Shown here one piece after another: positions 8,848-18,366 of a stretch of DNA of 64,000 bases. Position numbers and translations under genes: made by a program. How positions within the stretch are numbered: the stretch's first letter is position 1; each line of letters starts with the position of its first letter. Location: assembly GCF_014696615.1 (NCBI RefSeq), contig NZ_JACJQJ010000041.1, positions 1-64,000 on the forward strand, read 5' to 3'. Source of the stretch: Nostoc linckia FACHB-104. GTDB lineage: Bacteria; Cyanobacteriota; Cyanobacteriia; Cyanobacteriales; Nostocaceae. The notes beneath the pieces were generated by a model, which searched no databases, was not told where the DNA came from, and saw nothing but the letters and a program-made list of their open reading frames with translations.

Positions 8848-10104
8848 ATGACTCCAGTAGATATTCTCATTCTCTCCAATGGCCCAGGGGAAGTAACAAC
8901 TTGGGTACGTCCAGTAGTGAAAGCATTGCGGGAACAACTGGGTAAAGATAATTCTACTGTGAGGATTTCTGTAATTTTATCCCCTTGTCCTAATGCTAGT
9001 GGCAAAGAAACTGCGATCGCTCTTTCTTACCCAGAAGTTGATAGAGTTCAGGGTGCAGAGCATTTTTGGCAGTTTTTACTCTGGGGAAAAACTGTTGATA
9101 ATTGGGATTGGAGAAGCCGCGGAGTCGTAGTTTTTCTCGGTGGCGATCAATTTTTTCCCGTTGTTATCGGTAAAAAACTCGGTTACAAGACAGTAATTTA
9201 CGCTGAATGGGATGCTCGTTGGTACAGCTTCATCGATCGCTTTGGGGTGATGACACCGAAACTTGCTGAACGTGTTCCTCCAAAATATGCTCACAAATTT
9301 ACTGTTGTGGGTGATTTGATGTTAGAAGCGCAGAGTTCACTTCACACTCAAGACTCAGAACTGAACACGGAAATCATTGGTTTATTACCGGGGTCAAAAG
9401 CCGCAAAGTTAGCCCAAGGAGTACCATTAACATTAGCGATCGCAGAATATATCCACGCTAAAAGACCACAAACTAAGTTTGTCATTCCGGTAGCGCCAAC
9501 TTTAGATTTACAAACTTTAGCTAGTTTTGCTGATTCTCAAAAAAATCTCTTTGTAGAAACTTTTGGCTTTTGTGGTGCTGGCTTAATTGTTCCAGAAGAC
9601 AGCCAACAGCATCCCATCCTTAAAACACACAACGGCTTAACTGTAGAACTTTGGCAACAAACACCAGCTTATAAATTATTATCTCAATGCCGTATTTGTT
9701 TAACGACTGTGGGAGCAAATACAGCCGAACTAGGTGCTTTAGCCATACCAATGATTGTTTTACTTCCAACTCAACAACTTGATGCTATGCGTTCTTGGGA
9801 TGGTTTACCAGGTTTGCTAGCTAATTTACCAGGATTGGGTTCCACCTTTGCCAAAGTTATCAACTGGCTGTTTCTCAGACGTAAAGGTTTATTAGCTTGG
9901 CCGAATATTTGGGCCCAGTCAGAAATAGTACCTGAACTCGTGGGACACCTCCAAGCGCCGGAAATTGGAGAAATGGTATTAGATTTATTGACTCATCCCG
10001 AAAAATTAGAGCAAATGCAACTCAAGCTACGCAATGTCCGGGGTGAAGCAGGCGCAGCGCAAAAATTAGCAACTTTGGTAACAGAAACGATAGGTGTTTT
10101 GTAA
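8848..10104 (+). CDS. LpxB-like glycosyltransferase (lipid-A-disaccharide synthase-related)
   Basis: 418 residues with a GT-B type fold related to LpxB. The N-terminus DILILSNGPGEVTTWVRPVV is the cyanobacterial version of the LpxB start (aGE.SGD). Later come YAEWDARWYSFIDRFGVMTP, the nucleotide-side loop GLLPGSKAAKLAQGVP, and a C-terminal TVGANTAELGALAIPMIVLLPTQQLD that matches the donor-binding region of LpxB. Family members of this type are annotated as lipid-A-disaccharide synthase-related, and the real acceptor in cyanobacteria is not established. There is no lpx cluster in the window, so a lipid A role should not be assumed. Confidence 0.75.
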   Translation: MTPVDILILSNGPGEVTTWVRPVVKALREQLGKDNSTVRISVILSPCPNASGKETAIALSYPEVDRVQGAEHFWQFLLWGKTVDNWDWRSRGVVVFLGGDQFFPVVIGKKLGYKTVIYAEWDARWYSFIDRFGVMTPKLAERVPPKYAHKFTVVGDLMLEAQSSLHTQDSELNTEIIGLLPGSKAAKLAQGVPLTLAIAEYIHAKRPQTKFVIPVAPTLDLQTLASFADSQKNLFVETFGFCGAGLIVPEDSQQHPILKTHNGLTVELWQQTPAYKLLSQCRICLTTVGANTAELGALAIPMIVLLPTQQLDAMRSWDGLPGLLANLPGLGSTFAKVINWLFLRRKGLLAWPNIWAQSEIVPELVGHLQAPEIGEMVLDLLTHPEKLEQMQLKLRNVRGEAGAAQKLATLVTETIGVL

Positions 10105-10141
10105 ATAAATATCAACTTTGACAAAAAACTTGTAAAAGGGC

Positions 10142-10173
10142 TAGACTCTCCACCTGACTAGAGAGTTTAGGAT
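10142..10173 (+). promoter_or_regulatory. MerR/CueR-type promoter with 20-bp spacer
   Basis: -35 TAGACT (10142-10147), a 20-bp spacer, -10 TAGGAT (10168-10173). Inside the spacer region lies the dyad ACTCTC (10145-10150) / GAGAGT (10161-10166). Overlong 19-20 bp spacers carrying such a dyad are the hallmark of promoters activated by MerR-family metal regulators (CueR, ZntR, MerR). It lies 116 bp upstream of the DUF305/HMA pair. Confidence 0.6.
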
Positions 10174-10288
10174 AAAACCAAGGTGAATCTTAAGCAAAAA
10201 TCATTCATTTTAGAACAATAGATCATGATTTTCAGGGATTAGCCTCAACAGTAAGTGATCGTTCCTTTGGAAAAAAAGGAGCAAAACT

Positions 10289-10942
10289 ATGATGAGTAAA
10301 TCAGTCATCTATGGACTTGTAGGTTTACTTGCAGGTAGTACTATTACAGCCTTATCAGTAACCTCTAGCAGTAGAGCAGAACAAAATCGTCAGTTACAAC
10401 CTGCTGCATCCTGTGTGACAAAGACTATGCCACATCATATGGTTGGCATACAGGAGATAGATAAACATTTTATCGAAATGATGATTCCTCACCATCAACA
10501 AGCGGTGGAAATGGCAGATTTAGCTTTGCAAAAAGCTAAAAATCCTGAGATTAAAAAATTAGCAGATGCCATTAAAACAGACCAGACTAAAGAAATTGAG
10601 CAGATGAAAGCTTGGTATAAACAATGGTATGGCGTTGAAGTTCCTGCAAATTCAACTAATATGGGAATGCATCACGCTCAAGGTCAAGGGATGTCAAGAA
10701 TGCCTATGCATTCACCCATGATGGGTATGCATATAAGTATAGATTCATTAAAAAATGCTTCCGACTTTGACAAAGAATTTGTCCGTCAAATGATTCCCCA
10801 CCATGAATCAGCGGTAATGATGGCACAGATGGTTGGCGATCGTGCTAACCATACACAAATTCGTGACCTCGCTCAAGCTATCATCAAATCACAAACTGCT
10901 GAAATTCAGCAAATGCAGCAATGGTATCAAACCTGGTCTTGA
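10289..10942 (+). CDS. DUF305 protein, His/Met-rich, exported
   Basis: 217 residues, ATG with AAGGAG upstream (a second ATG follows directly). The N-terminal hydrophobic segment (residues 5-25) looks like a signal peptide. There are two DUF305 four-helix repeats, each starting F(I/V).(M/Q)MIPHH and continuing with a run such as QQAVEMADLAL or ESAVMMAQMV. A linker rich in Met and His (MGMHHAQGQGMSRMPMHS) separates them. DUF305 proteins resemble ferritin-like bundles and often sit beside copper-handling genes. The His/Met content and the CopZ-like gene 28 bp downstream point to periplasmic copper binding (inference). Confidence 0.82.
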   Translation: MMSKSVIYGLVGLLAGSTITALSVTSSSRAEQNRQLQPAASCVTKTMPHHMVGIQEIDKHFIEMMIPHHQQAVEMADLALQKAKNPEIKKLADAIKTDQTKEIEQMKAWYKQWYGVEVPANSTNMGMHHAQGQGMSRMPMHSPMMGMHISIDSLKNASDFDKEFVRQMIPHHESAVMMAQMVGDRANHTQIRDLAQAIIKSQTAEIQQMQQWYQTWS

Positions 10943-10970
10943 TTAATTTTTTCTTCAACATTTTAAACTT

Positions 10971-11165
10971 ATGACACTTCAACTCAATGTTCCCAACATG
11001 GCTTGTTCGGCTTGTGCAAACAATATTACCAATGCACTCAAAGCAGTCGATGCCAATGCTAATATTCAAGCAGATCCTAAAACTAAGCTTGTGAGTATAG
11101 AGACTCAAGCTTCAGAAACAGCAATTAAAGAAGCATTAGCAGCTGCTGGCTATCCAGCAGCATAA
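10971..11165 (+). CDS. Heavy-metal-associated domain protein (CopZ/Atx1-like chaperone)
   Basis: 64 residues, one complete HMA ferredoxin-like domain. The metal site is MACSAC, with Cys12 and Cys15 right after the first strand. A C-terminal helix (ETAIKEALAAAGYPA) follows. Proteins of this size shuttle Cu(I) to P-type ATPases or plastocyanin pathways. It lies 28 bp after the DUF305 gene, almost certainly in the same transcript and under the MerR-type promoter. No copper ATPase follows in the window. Confidence 0.85.
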   Translation: MTLQLNVPNMACSACANNITNALKAVDANANIQADPKTKLVSIETQASETAIKEALAAAGYPAA

Positions 11166-11672
11166 TTAATTGTTTGGAGGACGTTGCGTTAGCAGCGAGA
11201 TTACGGCATCAGTACCAAATGATTTAAGCAAAACTGCCCAGATACCCGACTTTTTAAAAAAATTCGGGTATCTGAATTTCGCGCAAGTAAATAAAGCACC
11301 AAAAGCTTTCGTGTAAAGCATCCTAAGTGTATTTCTATTATCTATAAAAGTGTTAATGCTTGTCAGTAATTAATGCCTAATATATTGATTTGTGCTGAGG
11401 TAAACATTATTTTTTCTCTTCTGTGTCAGTTAATAAATTAAGCTTACTGAAATTTTCAGGAAACAACAGACACAGTCTTTATTTGAAGTCTACGCAACTA
11501 TTTTTCAACTAGTTTAAGGAAGAAGCTTATATAAGCCTAGATATTTTATGCTGGTATCCAAAATACAATATATGTCTTCACGAACCTGATAAAAAATAAA
11601 GTTTATTTTGTGAGGAAATGCTGAGAGTAACTCTGATTACATTTTTATAGCTGCCGAATTAGGAACTATATA
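11166..11672. other. Intergenic region after the copper pair
   Basis: It contains the hairpin at 11239-11274 (listed separately) and otherwise AT-rich sequence with no supported gene. The promoter of the Rieske gene should lie in the last 200 bases, but no confident match was chosen. Confidence 0.5.
11239..11274. terminator. Perfect 11-bp stem hairpin, terminator-like repeat
   Basis: CAGATACCCGA (11239-11249) pairs perfectly with TCGGGTATCTG (11264-11274), and the loop is CTTTTTAAAAAAAT. There is no U-tract after the stem, so it may be a palindromic repeat of the type common in Nostoc-like genomes rather than a canonical terminator. It sits 74 bp after the HMA gene. Confidence 0.55.
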
Positions 11673-12794
11673 ATGCAGACCTTCACTGTCAGTGAAATCT
11701 TAAAAATGAACTTTAACTCGCAGAATGTTAACTCAAAGCGTAAGTCTAAAACTTTCAATAACCCAGAACGTTTTATAGAGGGGTGGTATTGGGCAATTCC
11801 TTCTCATCATCTGCGGGTAGGTGAAGTAAAAGCTATCACTTTATTAGGCAGAGAACTAGTAATTTATCGAGGAAAAGACAAAAAAGCAATTACCTTTGAT
11901 GCCTATTGTCCTCATTTGGGCGCTCATTTAGCTGAAGGTAAAGTTGAAGGTAATGAACTGCGCTGTTTTTTTCACCATTGGAAGTTTGATCGTGAAGGAT
12001 TTTGTGTTGATATACCTTGTTTAGAGGAACCGCTTCCTATAAAGTTAAATGCTTGGCCTACCGCCGAAAAATACGGCATGATTTGGGTTTGGACTGGAGA
12101 AATTCCGCTACAGCCTCTACCTTTTATTCCTGAGTTAGAACACAAAGATTGTGATGTCGAAATGGTGTGTCACTTTGTAGCGAAATGTCATCCCAACGTA
12201 GTGATAATTAATGCCATTGATACCCAACATTTCAACACAGTTCACAAGCTACCATTAGAAATAGTTTTTGAAAAAGAAGAACTCAATCAAAATGCTATTA
12301 CTTTTAGCAATACTACAAGAGGTAAAGAAGATTCCTGGCTAATTAAGCTGATTCGTCCTTTCTACAAAAATGCCATTACCTATAATATTTGCTATTGGTA
12401 CGGTAGCACCAGCATAGTTACAATTGGCCCAGATTTTTTGCACTTATATATCATGTTTACCTTACGCCTGCTTGCAGGGGGAAAGGCTGAAGGGCACACG
12501 TTATTAATGATGCAGAAACGTAAGGGAGTTTTTGGTAAGTTATGCAATCAATTTATGCTATGGCTAGTTAATATTTTGGGCCGGGATTTTTTTATGGATG
12601 ATTCTAAAATTTTTGAGACAATTAAGTTTGATTTAAAAACTCCGCTCAAAATAGATCAGCCAATCATGCAGTTTGTTAACCACCTAGAAAGGCAAACAGC
12701 ACTGTGTTGGGGAACTTGGCAACCAGCGCGATCGCTTCGTGATACAGAAATCAAAGACAATCGAGATAAATGGCGAGATGCGTTGAATGACTAA
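11673..12794 (+). CDS. Rieske [2Fe-2S] non-heme iron oxygenase
   Basis: 373 residues. The Rieske cluster ligands are Cys79-x-His81 and Cys98-x2-His101, with the usual 16-residue spacing. The catalytic domain has the mononuclear iron motif Asn180, Asp183, His186, His191 (NAIDTQHFNTVH). The N-terminal GWYWAIPSHHLRVGEVKAITLLGR matches plant/cyanobacterial Rieske oxygenases of the PaO/CAO type and some aromatic ring hydroxylases. A reductase partner is not nearby. The substrate is unknown. The ATG at 11673 has AGGA eight bases upstream. A C-terminal stretch (LCNQFMLWLVNILGRDFF) could be membrane associated. Confidence 0.8.
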   Translation: MQTFTVSEILKMNFNSQNVNSKRKSKTFNNPERFIEGWYWAIPSHHLRVGEVKAITLLGRELVIYRGKDKKAITFDAYCPHLGAHLAEGKVEGNELRCFFHHWKFDREGFCVDIPCLEEPLPIKLNAWPTAEKYGMIWVWTGEIPLQPLPFIPELEHKDCDVEMVCHFVAKCHPNVVIINAIDTQHFNTVHKLPLEIVFEKEELNQNAITFSNTTRGKEDSWLIKLIRPFYKNAITYNICYWYGSTSIVTIGPDFLHLYIMFTLRLLAGGKAEGHTLLMMQKRKGVFGKLCNQFMLWLVNILGRDFFMDDSKIFETIKFDLKTPLKIDQPIMQFVNHLERQTALCWGTWQPARSLRDTEIKDNRDKWRDALND

Positions 12795-12834
12795 TCATCT
12801 GTAGCCAATACCACATAATCAACTATCCCATTTA

Positions 12835-12892
12835 ATGTAGGGTGCTTGGGGTTGCTGACAGGCGATCGCATTTATCTGAATGCACCCTACAT
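12835..12892. repeat. Palindromic repeat, TGTAGGGTGC type
   Basis: ATGTAGGGTGC at 12835-12845 is the exact inverse of GCACCCTACAT at 12882-12892. The 36-base loop contains a HIP1-like GGCGATCGCA. Repeats with the GTAGGGTGCG / CGCACCCTAC core are widespread in cyanobacterial spacers. It may also act as a terminator after the Rieske gene. Confidence 0.6.
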
Positions 12893-12925
12893 CACATTTA
12901 GAAACAATCTATGCAGATTAGACCC

Positions 12926-13051
12926 CAATACTACTCGGTTAAAAGTTTTGAACTCAAAATTGGTTTTGGGGAAAAGGTTAAAGGTTAAGGGTTAAAGGTT
13001 TTTTCTTTCCCTAGAACCATTCCCCTTTTTCCCCTTAACCGACAAGTCTTG
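12926..13051 (+). mobile_element. Miniature inverted-repeat element, family A, copy 2 (diverged)
   Basis: 126 bp in the same layout as copy 1: left end CAATACTACTCGGTTAA, right end CCTTAACCGACAAGTCTTG. Flanks are GATTAGACCC (12916-12925) and GATAAGACCC (13052-13061), a 10-bp duplication with one mismatch. Internal divergence and the mismatch suggest an older insertion than copies 1, 3 and 4. Confidence 0.75.
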
Positions 13052-13422
13052 GATAAGACCCTATAAGAGCAAGAACAAATGCAATTTGATTTACATTTAT
13101 AGTTTGCATTTTTGTTTTTAATTATTTTTTAGGCTACCATTTACATAAAAAGAAGTGGCAAAGCCACTTCGTAATTCCCAGGTAGAACCTAGAAACGAGT
13201 ATAACCATTCTAAAAACTCGAAATCGTATAAATTAACACTGATTTAAAGTATCTAAATTTTCTAGTAGGCATAATTGCCATACTAGCTTATATTGCAAAT
13301 TGTCTTGTTTAGGCTGTCCAAGGTCAAAAGTCCAAAAAATCTTAATTTTTGACCTTTGACCGTTGACTCTTAAACCAGAAGATGAGTGTACTAGTTGCGT
13401 AAGTCCTGTTTGTAACAGCCGA

Positions 13423-14190
13423 TCAATCTTCTGCTAAAACTTGTTTTTCCTTTGGTAATAAAGAAGTTTCTTCTACAGGTTGAACCTTATTTAAGGGGTT
13501 AGCTGCAATCAAGTGAGGTTTGATAATTAAACTAACTCCGATTGACCAAGCGATCGCCACCATCCAACCTGCCAAAATATCACTGGGGAAGTGAACCCCT
13601 AGGTAAAGCCTTGTCCAAGCGATCGCCAAGACATATAAACCGCCAAAAAGCATAACTAACCAGCGCCAGGGTTTATCCTTGCTCAAAATTACTAAAACTA
13701 CTACCAAAGTCATACTCGTCATAGCATGACCGCTGGGAAATGCATAATCAAATTCCGGCGCACCAGACACCCAAAGTTGCGGACGTACTCGATGCATTAA
13801 TTCTTTCGCGGTGCGGTTGATGATCAAGCTTCCGAATGCTGCAGTAAGTAAATAAGTCAGCGATCGCCACCAGCGTCTTTGCCAGAATACAATGGCGATC
13901 GCAGTAAATATGGGTAATGCAGTCCAAAAAGATCCACACTTTGTCAAGATAACTGCTATGACATCTAATTGTGGTATGGCTTGAGAATGAATTGCCAGCA
14001 ATATCGGCACATCCCAAGGAAAACCGCCTGCATTCTGCCATACCTTAACTGCCAAAAGTTCAAACAGCTGAAAAGGTAAATAAACTCCTATTAACAGGAT
14101 TAATAAAGAACGCCAATGAGCTGTAAGCAGCTTTTTGAGAAAATTCAGCGGCCAAAAACCTTCTGGATTAGCTTTATTTGTCCCTTCCAT
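13423..14190 (-). CDS. PAP2-family membrane phosphatase
   Basis: 255 residues, about six membrane segments. The three phosphatase signature motifs are present: KELMHRVRP near residue 129, PSGHAMTS near 152, and RLYLGVHFPSD near 195. These supply Lys/Arg, Ser-Gly-His and Arg/His/Asp for phosphate ester hydrolysis. Family members dephosphorylate phosphatidic acid, PG-phosphate or undecaprenyl pyrophosphate. The substrate cannot be told from the sequence. Single gene, convergent with the Rieske gene and divergent from glpK. Confidence 0.85.
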   Translation of the reverse strand: MEGTNKANPEGFWPLNFLKKLLTAHWRSLLILLIGVYLPFQLFELLAVKVWQNAGGFPWDVPILLAIHSQAIPQLDVIAVILTKCGSFWTALPIFTAIAIVFWQRRWWRSLTYLLTAAFGSLIINRTAKELMHRVRPQLWVSGAPEFDYAFPSGHAMTSMTLVVVLVILSKDKPWRWLVMLFGGLYVLAIAWTRLYLGVHFPSDILAGWMVAIAWSIGVSLIIKPHLIAANPLNKVQPVEETSLLPKEKQVLAED

Positions 14191-14269
14191 CTTAAGTACA
14201 CTATGGCTGTCGATTTATAGTATTTTTATCGAAAGACTATTGTGAAGTCTACTACCTTAGTACAGAAAA

Positions 14270-14341
14270 AGTTATGGGGAAGGGGAAAGGGTAAGGGGGA
14301 AAGGTTTTTCTCTCTTACCCTTTCCCCTTTACCCGCCAACT
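14270..14341. repeat. Degenerate family A-like palindrome
   Basis: A purine-rich GGGGAAGGGGAAAGGG half is followed by a CCCTTTCCCCTTTACCCG half, with worn ends (AGTTATGGGG and CCCGCCAACTAGTA) that resemble family A ends. It is only about 72 bp long, without a clear flanking duplication, and lies in the spacer between the divergent PAP2 and glpK genes. Confidence 0.4.
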
Positions 14342-14501
14342 AGTAATCAAAAGTTTCAAAATTGGCAACTTGAGGGTGAGTGCGATCGCGCTATATTTTG
14401 TAATGCGTTTTGTGCAGTTCACCTACCTGGAAAGGATACAAGCCCTTAAATTTATTTATGGGTGTTTTGAATTTTGAATTTTGAATTCGGAGCAAAGCGA
14501 C

Positions 14502-15986
14502 GTGACTAAATATATTCTGGCGTTTGATCAAGGTACTACTAGCTCGCGCTCTATTATATTTAACCGTGATGGCAATATGCTGACGGTTGCTCAGAAGGAG
14601 TTTACACAAATTTTTCCGCAACCAGGCTGGGTAGAACATGATGCTGATGAAATTTGGTCTTCGCAAATTGGTGTGGCTAATGAAGCCTTAGCGCGCATCG
14701 GTATTAAAGCTAGTGATATTGCTGCTATTGGCATTACCAATCAACGAGAAACTACCATAGTCTGGGATCGGCAAACAGGTAAGCCGATTTATAATGCGAT
14801 CGTTTGGCAGGATCGCCGCACTGCTGCTGACTGCGATCAACTGAAAGCAGCGGGATATGAAACAACATTCCAGCAAAAAACAGGATTAGTAATCGATGCT
14901 TATTTTAGCGGCACTAAAGTTAAATGGTTGCTTGACAATATACCTTACGCCCGCGAAAAAGCCGAACGCGGAGAACTAGCATTTGGTACTGTCGATAGCT
15001 GGTTAATGTGGAAACTCACTCAGGGAGAACTCCACATCACAGATGTAACTAATGCTTGCAGAACTTTGTTGTTCAATATTCACACTCAGCAATGGGATGA
15101 TGAATTGCTGTCCATTCTCAATATTCCCCGTTCCCTGCTGCCAGAGTTGCGGAGTTCATCAGAGGTGTATGGATATACATCCGAAGGTATTTTCGGTAGC
15201 CGCATTCCTATTGCTGGAATTGCTGGCGACCAGCAAGCAGCAACATTTGGGCAAGCATCATTGCAATCTGGTATGGCGAAAAATACTTATGGCACAGGGT
15301 GTTTTATACTGCTAAATACAGGAAATCAGCCCATGCAATCTAACCACAAATTGCTGACTACGATCGCGTGGCGCATCAATGGACGTACAGACTATGCTTT
15401 AGAAGGCAGCGTATTTATTGCTGGCGCAGTTGTGCAATGGTTGCGTGATGGACTGGAAATTATCAAGCACAGTGAAGATGTTGAAGCCTTAGCAGGTAGC
15501 GTTCCCGATACTGGTGGTGTGTATTTTGTTCCTGCTTTCGTCGGTTTAGGCGCACCTTATTGGGATAGTTATGCTCGTGGTACGATTACTGGTTTAACTC
15601 GCGGTTCAACCAGTGCCCATATTGCCCGCGCAGCCTTAGAAAGCATAGCCTATCAAACTGCTGACGTAATAGAGGCGATGCGCCAAGACTCTCAGCTAGA
15701 TCTGCGGGAACTGCGGGTAGATGGCGGTGCATCTCGCAATAATTTACTAATGCAATTTCAGGCAGATATTTTAGGTGTACCCGTTGTGCGTCCCAAAATT
15801 ACCGAAACTACAGCCTTAGGAGCCGCTTATTTAGCAGGTTTAGCGATTGGTTATTGGGAAAGCGAAGCCGAAATTTTGCAGCAATGGCAAGCTGAACAAT
15901 GGTTTGAGCCGAAAATTAGCGCCGATCATCGCTTAAGCTTACTCGATTCATGGCATCAGGCGATCGCGCAAACAAGATATCGGTAA
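14502..15986 (+). CDS. glpK: Glycerol kinase
   Basis: 494 residues from the GTG at 14502, which has GGAG nine bases upstream. A TTG at 14481 would only add seven unlikely residues. It phosphorylates glycerol to sn-glycerol-3-phosphate with ATP. The FGGY-kinase signatures are the N-terminal [17 protein letters not shown] (phosphate loop 1), [19 protein letters not shown], and [13 protein letters not shown]. They continue with [13 protein letters not shown] and the C-terminal [22 protein letters not shown]. The length is typical. No glpF or glpD is adjacent. Confidence 0.93.
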   Translation: MTKYILAFDQGTTSSRSIIFNRDGNMLTVAQKEFTQIFPQPGWVEHDADEIWSSQIGVANEALARIGIKASDIAAIGITNQRETTIVWDRQTGKPIYNAIVWQDRRTAADCDQLKAAGYETTFQQKTGLVIDAYFSGTKVKWLLDNIPYAREKAERGELAFGTVDSWLMWKLTQGELHITDVTNACRTLLFNIHTQQWDDELLSILNIPRSLLPELRSSSEVYGYTSEGIFGSRIPIAGIAGDQQAATFGQASLQSGMAKNTYGTGCFILLNTGNQPMQSNHKLLTTIAWRINGRTDYALEGSVFIAGAVVQWLRDGLEIIKHSEDVEALAGSVPDTGGVYFVPAFVGLGAPYWDSYARGTITGLTRGSTSAHIARAALESIAYQTADVIEAMRQDSQLDLRELRVDGGASRNNLLMQFQADILGVPVVRPKITETTALGAAYLAGLAIGYWESEAEILQQWQAEQWFEPKISADHRLSLLDSWHQAIAQTRYR

Positions 15987-16019
15987 TTGGTAATTAACAA
16001 TTACAACGGTTGCAAGTCT

Positions 16020-17576
16020 CTAAGTCAGACGTTCAATTAAGCGATCGCCTACACGTAAAGCATTGGCGATAATTGTCAGAGTTGGGTTAACAGCAGCACT
16101 AGAACGGAAGAAACTACCATCAACTACATATAAATTATCAACGTCGTGGGTGCGGCAATTAATATCTAATACGGAAGTTTTGGGATCTTCACCAAAGCGA
16201 CAAGTTCCGCATTGGTGCGCCACGCCTTGCAAAGGTAGTTTTTTGCGGAAATAGAAGGAGGCGGGAATAATTCGTTCACCGCAACCAATCATTTTTAGTA
16301 CTTGCGTCCAGCGGTTGAGTAAGCGATTGTAGGCTTCGGTGTTGTTTTCAGTGTAATTTAACTGTATAGAATTATTTCTCAGCGTGACACGATTGTTAGG
16401 ATCGGGTAAATCTTCAGCAGTCAGCCACCAGTCTACCGAATGAGTTGCGATCGCTTCAAATGTATGTCGCTCTCGAAACGAAAGCCCTAAAACCGATGGC
16501 GATTCTTGAGCAATCATATCAGCATTTACTTTGCCTAGTAATTGCACATGACCCATTGGATAATCATAATCTTCATCACCCCAGTAAAAATCATTAATTG
16601 CTAGGGTTTTTTGAAAAGAGGTAGGATTTGATTTTAAACTGACTCCAATAATTGCCCCATTTTGATGCTTCATAAAGTTGCGTCCCACCTGATCGGAACT
16701 GTTCGCCAATCCATTGGGATGCTGATCGTTAGCTGAACGTAATAACAAAGCCGCAGAATTAATTGCGCCACAGCAAACAACGACAATATCACTAGAGAAA
16801 AAGTGAATTTCGCCATTAATTTCTGCTTCTACAGCATTAACTTCTCGCCCAGAAGAATTTGTATGTAATCGGTTTACCTTAGCTTCTGTAATCAGGGTGA
16901 CATTATCATACTTTTCGGAGGGACGCACACAATTAACATCTGCATCAGCTTTCGCATCTACTAAACAAGGAAATCCATCACAAGTATTACAACGAATGCA
17001 ATTACTTAAACGCCGATTCACCTCATTTAGCTTAATAGCAAGTGGCAGATAAAACGGATGATAGCCTTCTATTTTGAGCGAATCATGTATTTCTTGAATC
17101 CGTGGTTCATGTTGAATAGCAGGATAAGGATAATCTTCAGTTGCGCCTGGTTCAGTTGGATCTAAACCTCGCTTACCGTGAACTTCGTAAAGCTTTTCTG
17201 CCTCAGTATAATAAGGTGCAAAATCGCGATATTTTAAAGGCCATTCCGGCGAAATTCCACCCTTATGAATTACTTGCTCAAAGTCTTGTTCGCGCCAACG
17301 AAATAGCGCCCCACCATAAACTTTAGTGTTACCGCCTACAAAATAGCCTGTACCCGGATGAATCGCATTTCCTTTTTGGTCATACCAAACTTCGTTAGTA
17401 TGATATCGGTCTTTTTGCACCACTTCCACCGTATCCCAGTTGGCTTTCTCACGCGGTAAAAAAGCACCACGTTCCAGAATCAGAATTTTTTTACCAGTGG
17501 GAGCTAAACGATAAGCAAGTGTACCACCACCTGCGCCAGTACCAATAATGATGACATCGTAATGTGCAGTAGACAT
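16020..17576 (-). CDS. GMC-family FAD oxidoreductase
   Basis: 518 residues from the ATG at 17576 (MSTAHYDVIIIGTGAGGG), which begins with the FAD-binding GxGxxG. The frame stays open upstream to 17735, but that part is translated heptamer repeat. Features are LILERGAFLPRE, GGNTKVYGGALFRWRE (FAD contact), a Cys pair CIRCNTCDGFPC that could hold a metal or disulfide, and the C-terminal VVDGSFFRSSAAVNPTLTIIANALR with the flavin-site Asn-Pro. GMC enzymes oxidise alcohols, sugars or sterols. It is the last gene of a minus-strand set with DoxX-like and NDH-2-like genes. Substrate unknown. Confidence 0.85.
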   Translation of the reverse strand: MSTAHYDVIIIGTGAGGGTLAYRLAPTGKKILILERGAFLPREKANWDTVEVVQKDRYHTNEVWYDQKGNAIHPGTGYFVGGNTKVYGGALFRWREQDFEQVIHKGGISPEWPLKYRDFAPYYTEAEKLYEVHGKRGLDPTEPGATEDYPYPAIQHEPRIQEIHDSLKIEGYHPFYLPLAIKLNEVNRRLSNCIRCNTCDGFPCLVDAKADADVNCVRPSEKYDNVTLITEAKVNRLHTNSSGREVNAVEAEINGEIHFFSSDIVVVCCGAINSAALLLRSANDQHPNGLANSSDQVGRNFMKHQNGAIIGVSLKSNPTSFQKTLAINDFYWGDEDYDYPMGHVQLLGKVNADMIAQESPSVLGLSFRERHTFEAIATHSVDWWLTAEDLPDPNNRVTLRNNSIQLNYTENNTEAYNRLLNRWTQVLKMIGCGERIIPASFYFRKKLPLQGVAHQCGTCRFGEDPKTSVLDINCRTHDVDNLYVVDGSFFRSSAAVNPTLTIIANALRVGDRLIERLT

Positions 17577-17610
17577 GAATTTATTCCAGTAAAAGAGAGA
17601 AATAATTACT

Positions 17611-17642
17611 AATTCGTAATTCGTAATTCGTAATTCGTAATT
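17611..17642. repeat. Tandem heptamer repeat AATTCGT
   Basis: Four tandem AATTCGT units plus a partial one, a short tandemly repeated repetitive (STRR) sequence of the kind typical of filamentous cyanobacteria. It lies in the leader of the GMC gene between its start and the DoxX gene. Confidence 0.85.
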
Positions 17643-17789
17643 AATTAGTATTACTGTAAAAATTACGATTTTTTTGACAAGTTCCTGGTGATATTTGATA
17701 GCGATCGCCAATTGTTTGGAGTTTAATTTTTGCAATCCTGTAACAAACTCAACTCATCACCAATTAGCAATTACCAATTACCCATTCAC

Positions 17790-18305
17790 TTACATATCAT
17801 CCATTGCATTATTCACAGCATAATTAGCCATTGCTTCAGTGCGGCGGCGGCTCATTTTCTGTTCATAAGCATCGTAGGCAATACATATCCAAATCAACGT
17901 CATGAAGAGGATATTTTTGTTAAAACTTTCTGCGCCGTTAGGAAATAAAGTGCCAGCGGGAATAATGCCAAATGCCAAAATAATGCTAAAAGTCATGAGA
18001 ATTAATAGTAAACCTGTCCACCGCACCCAATAGTTAAGTGCAAATAATGCACCTAATAAAATTTCTGCTAAAGGTAATAACCAAGCATAGGGAATTGCAA
18101 TTAACCAAGGTAGCGGCCCTATACCTTCCCATCCTGGAGGAATTCCTGGGCCAATTATTTGCAGTTTTTGTGTGATTACAGTTTGATAGAAACCGTTAGC
18201 AACATTAAAGTTGAGATAATTAGCAATCCCAGAAACGAAAAAGAAAAGGCCCATGATAATGCGATTGAAGCTAACAGCAGTCCGCAGGTTAAGTAAGTAT
18301 CTCAT
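17790..18305 (-). CDS. DoxX-like membrane protein
   Basis: 171 residues with four hydrophobic segments (about residues 12-30, 65-90, 93-115 and 130-150), the DoxX/DoxD-like four-helix layout. The AWLLPLAEILLGALFAL stretch matches the conserved second helix of DoxX proteins. DoxD is a subunit of thiosulfate:quinone oxidoreductase in Acidianus, and most bacterial DoxX proteins are uncharacterised quinone- or redox-linked membrane proteins. The start at 18305 has CAGGAG nine bases upstream. It lies between the NDH-2-like gene (61 bp upstream) and the GMC gene. Confidence 0.72.
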   Translation of the reverse strand: MRYLLNLRTAVSFNRIIMGLFFFVSGIANYLNFNVANGFYQTVITQKLQIIGPGIPPGWEGIGPLPWLIAIPYAWLLPLAEILLGALFALNYWVRWTGLLLILMTFSIILAFGIIPAGTLFPNGAESFNKNILFMTLIWICIAYDAYEQKMSRRRTEAMANYAVNNAMDDM

Positions 18306-18366
18306 TGATGTACTCCTGAAGATAAAATAAGGGTTATTTCACGCAGAAAAAGACGGAGAGCAAAGC

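Larger units (their letters stand above)
12795..13422. other. Intergenic region between convergent genes
   Basis: It holds the hairpin at 12835-12892 and family A element copy 2 at 12926-13051. An imperfect inverted repeat follows at about 13319-13365 (AAGGTCAAAAGTC against GACCTTTGACC), which could terminate either convergent gene. No gene seen. Confidence 0.6.

Noticed and set aside
16020-17735. Longer GMC oxidoreductase starting at 17735
   Set aside because: The extra 53 residues come from a heptamer repeat (NYELRITNYEL); the ATG at 17576 fits the FAD-binding start.
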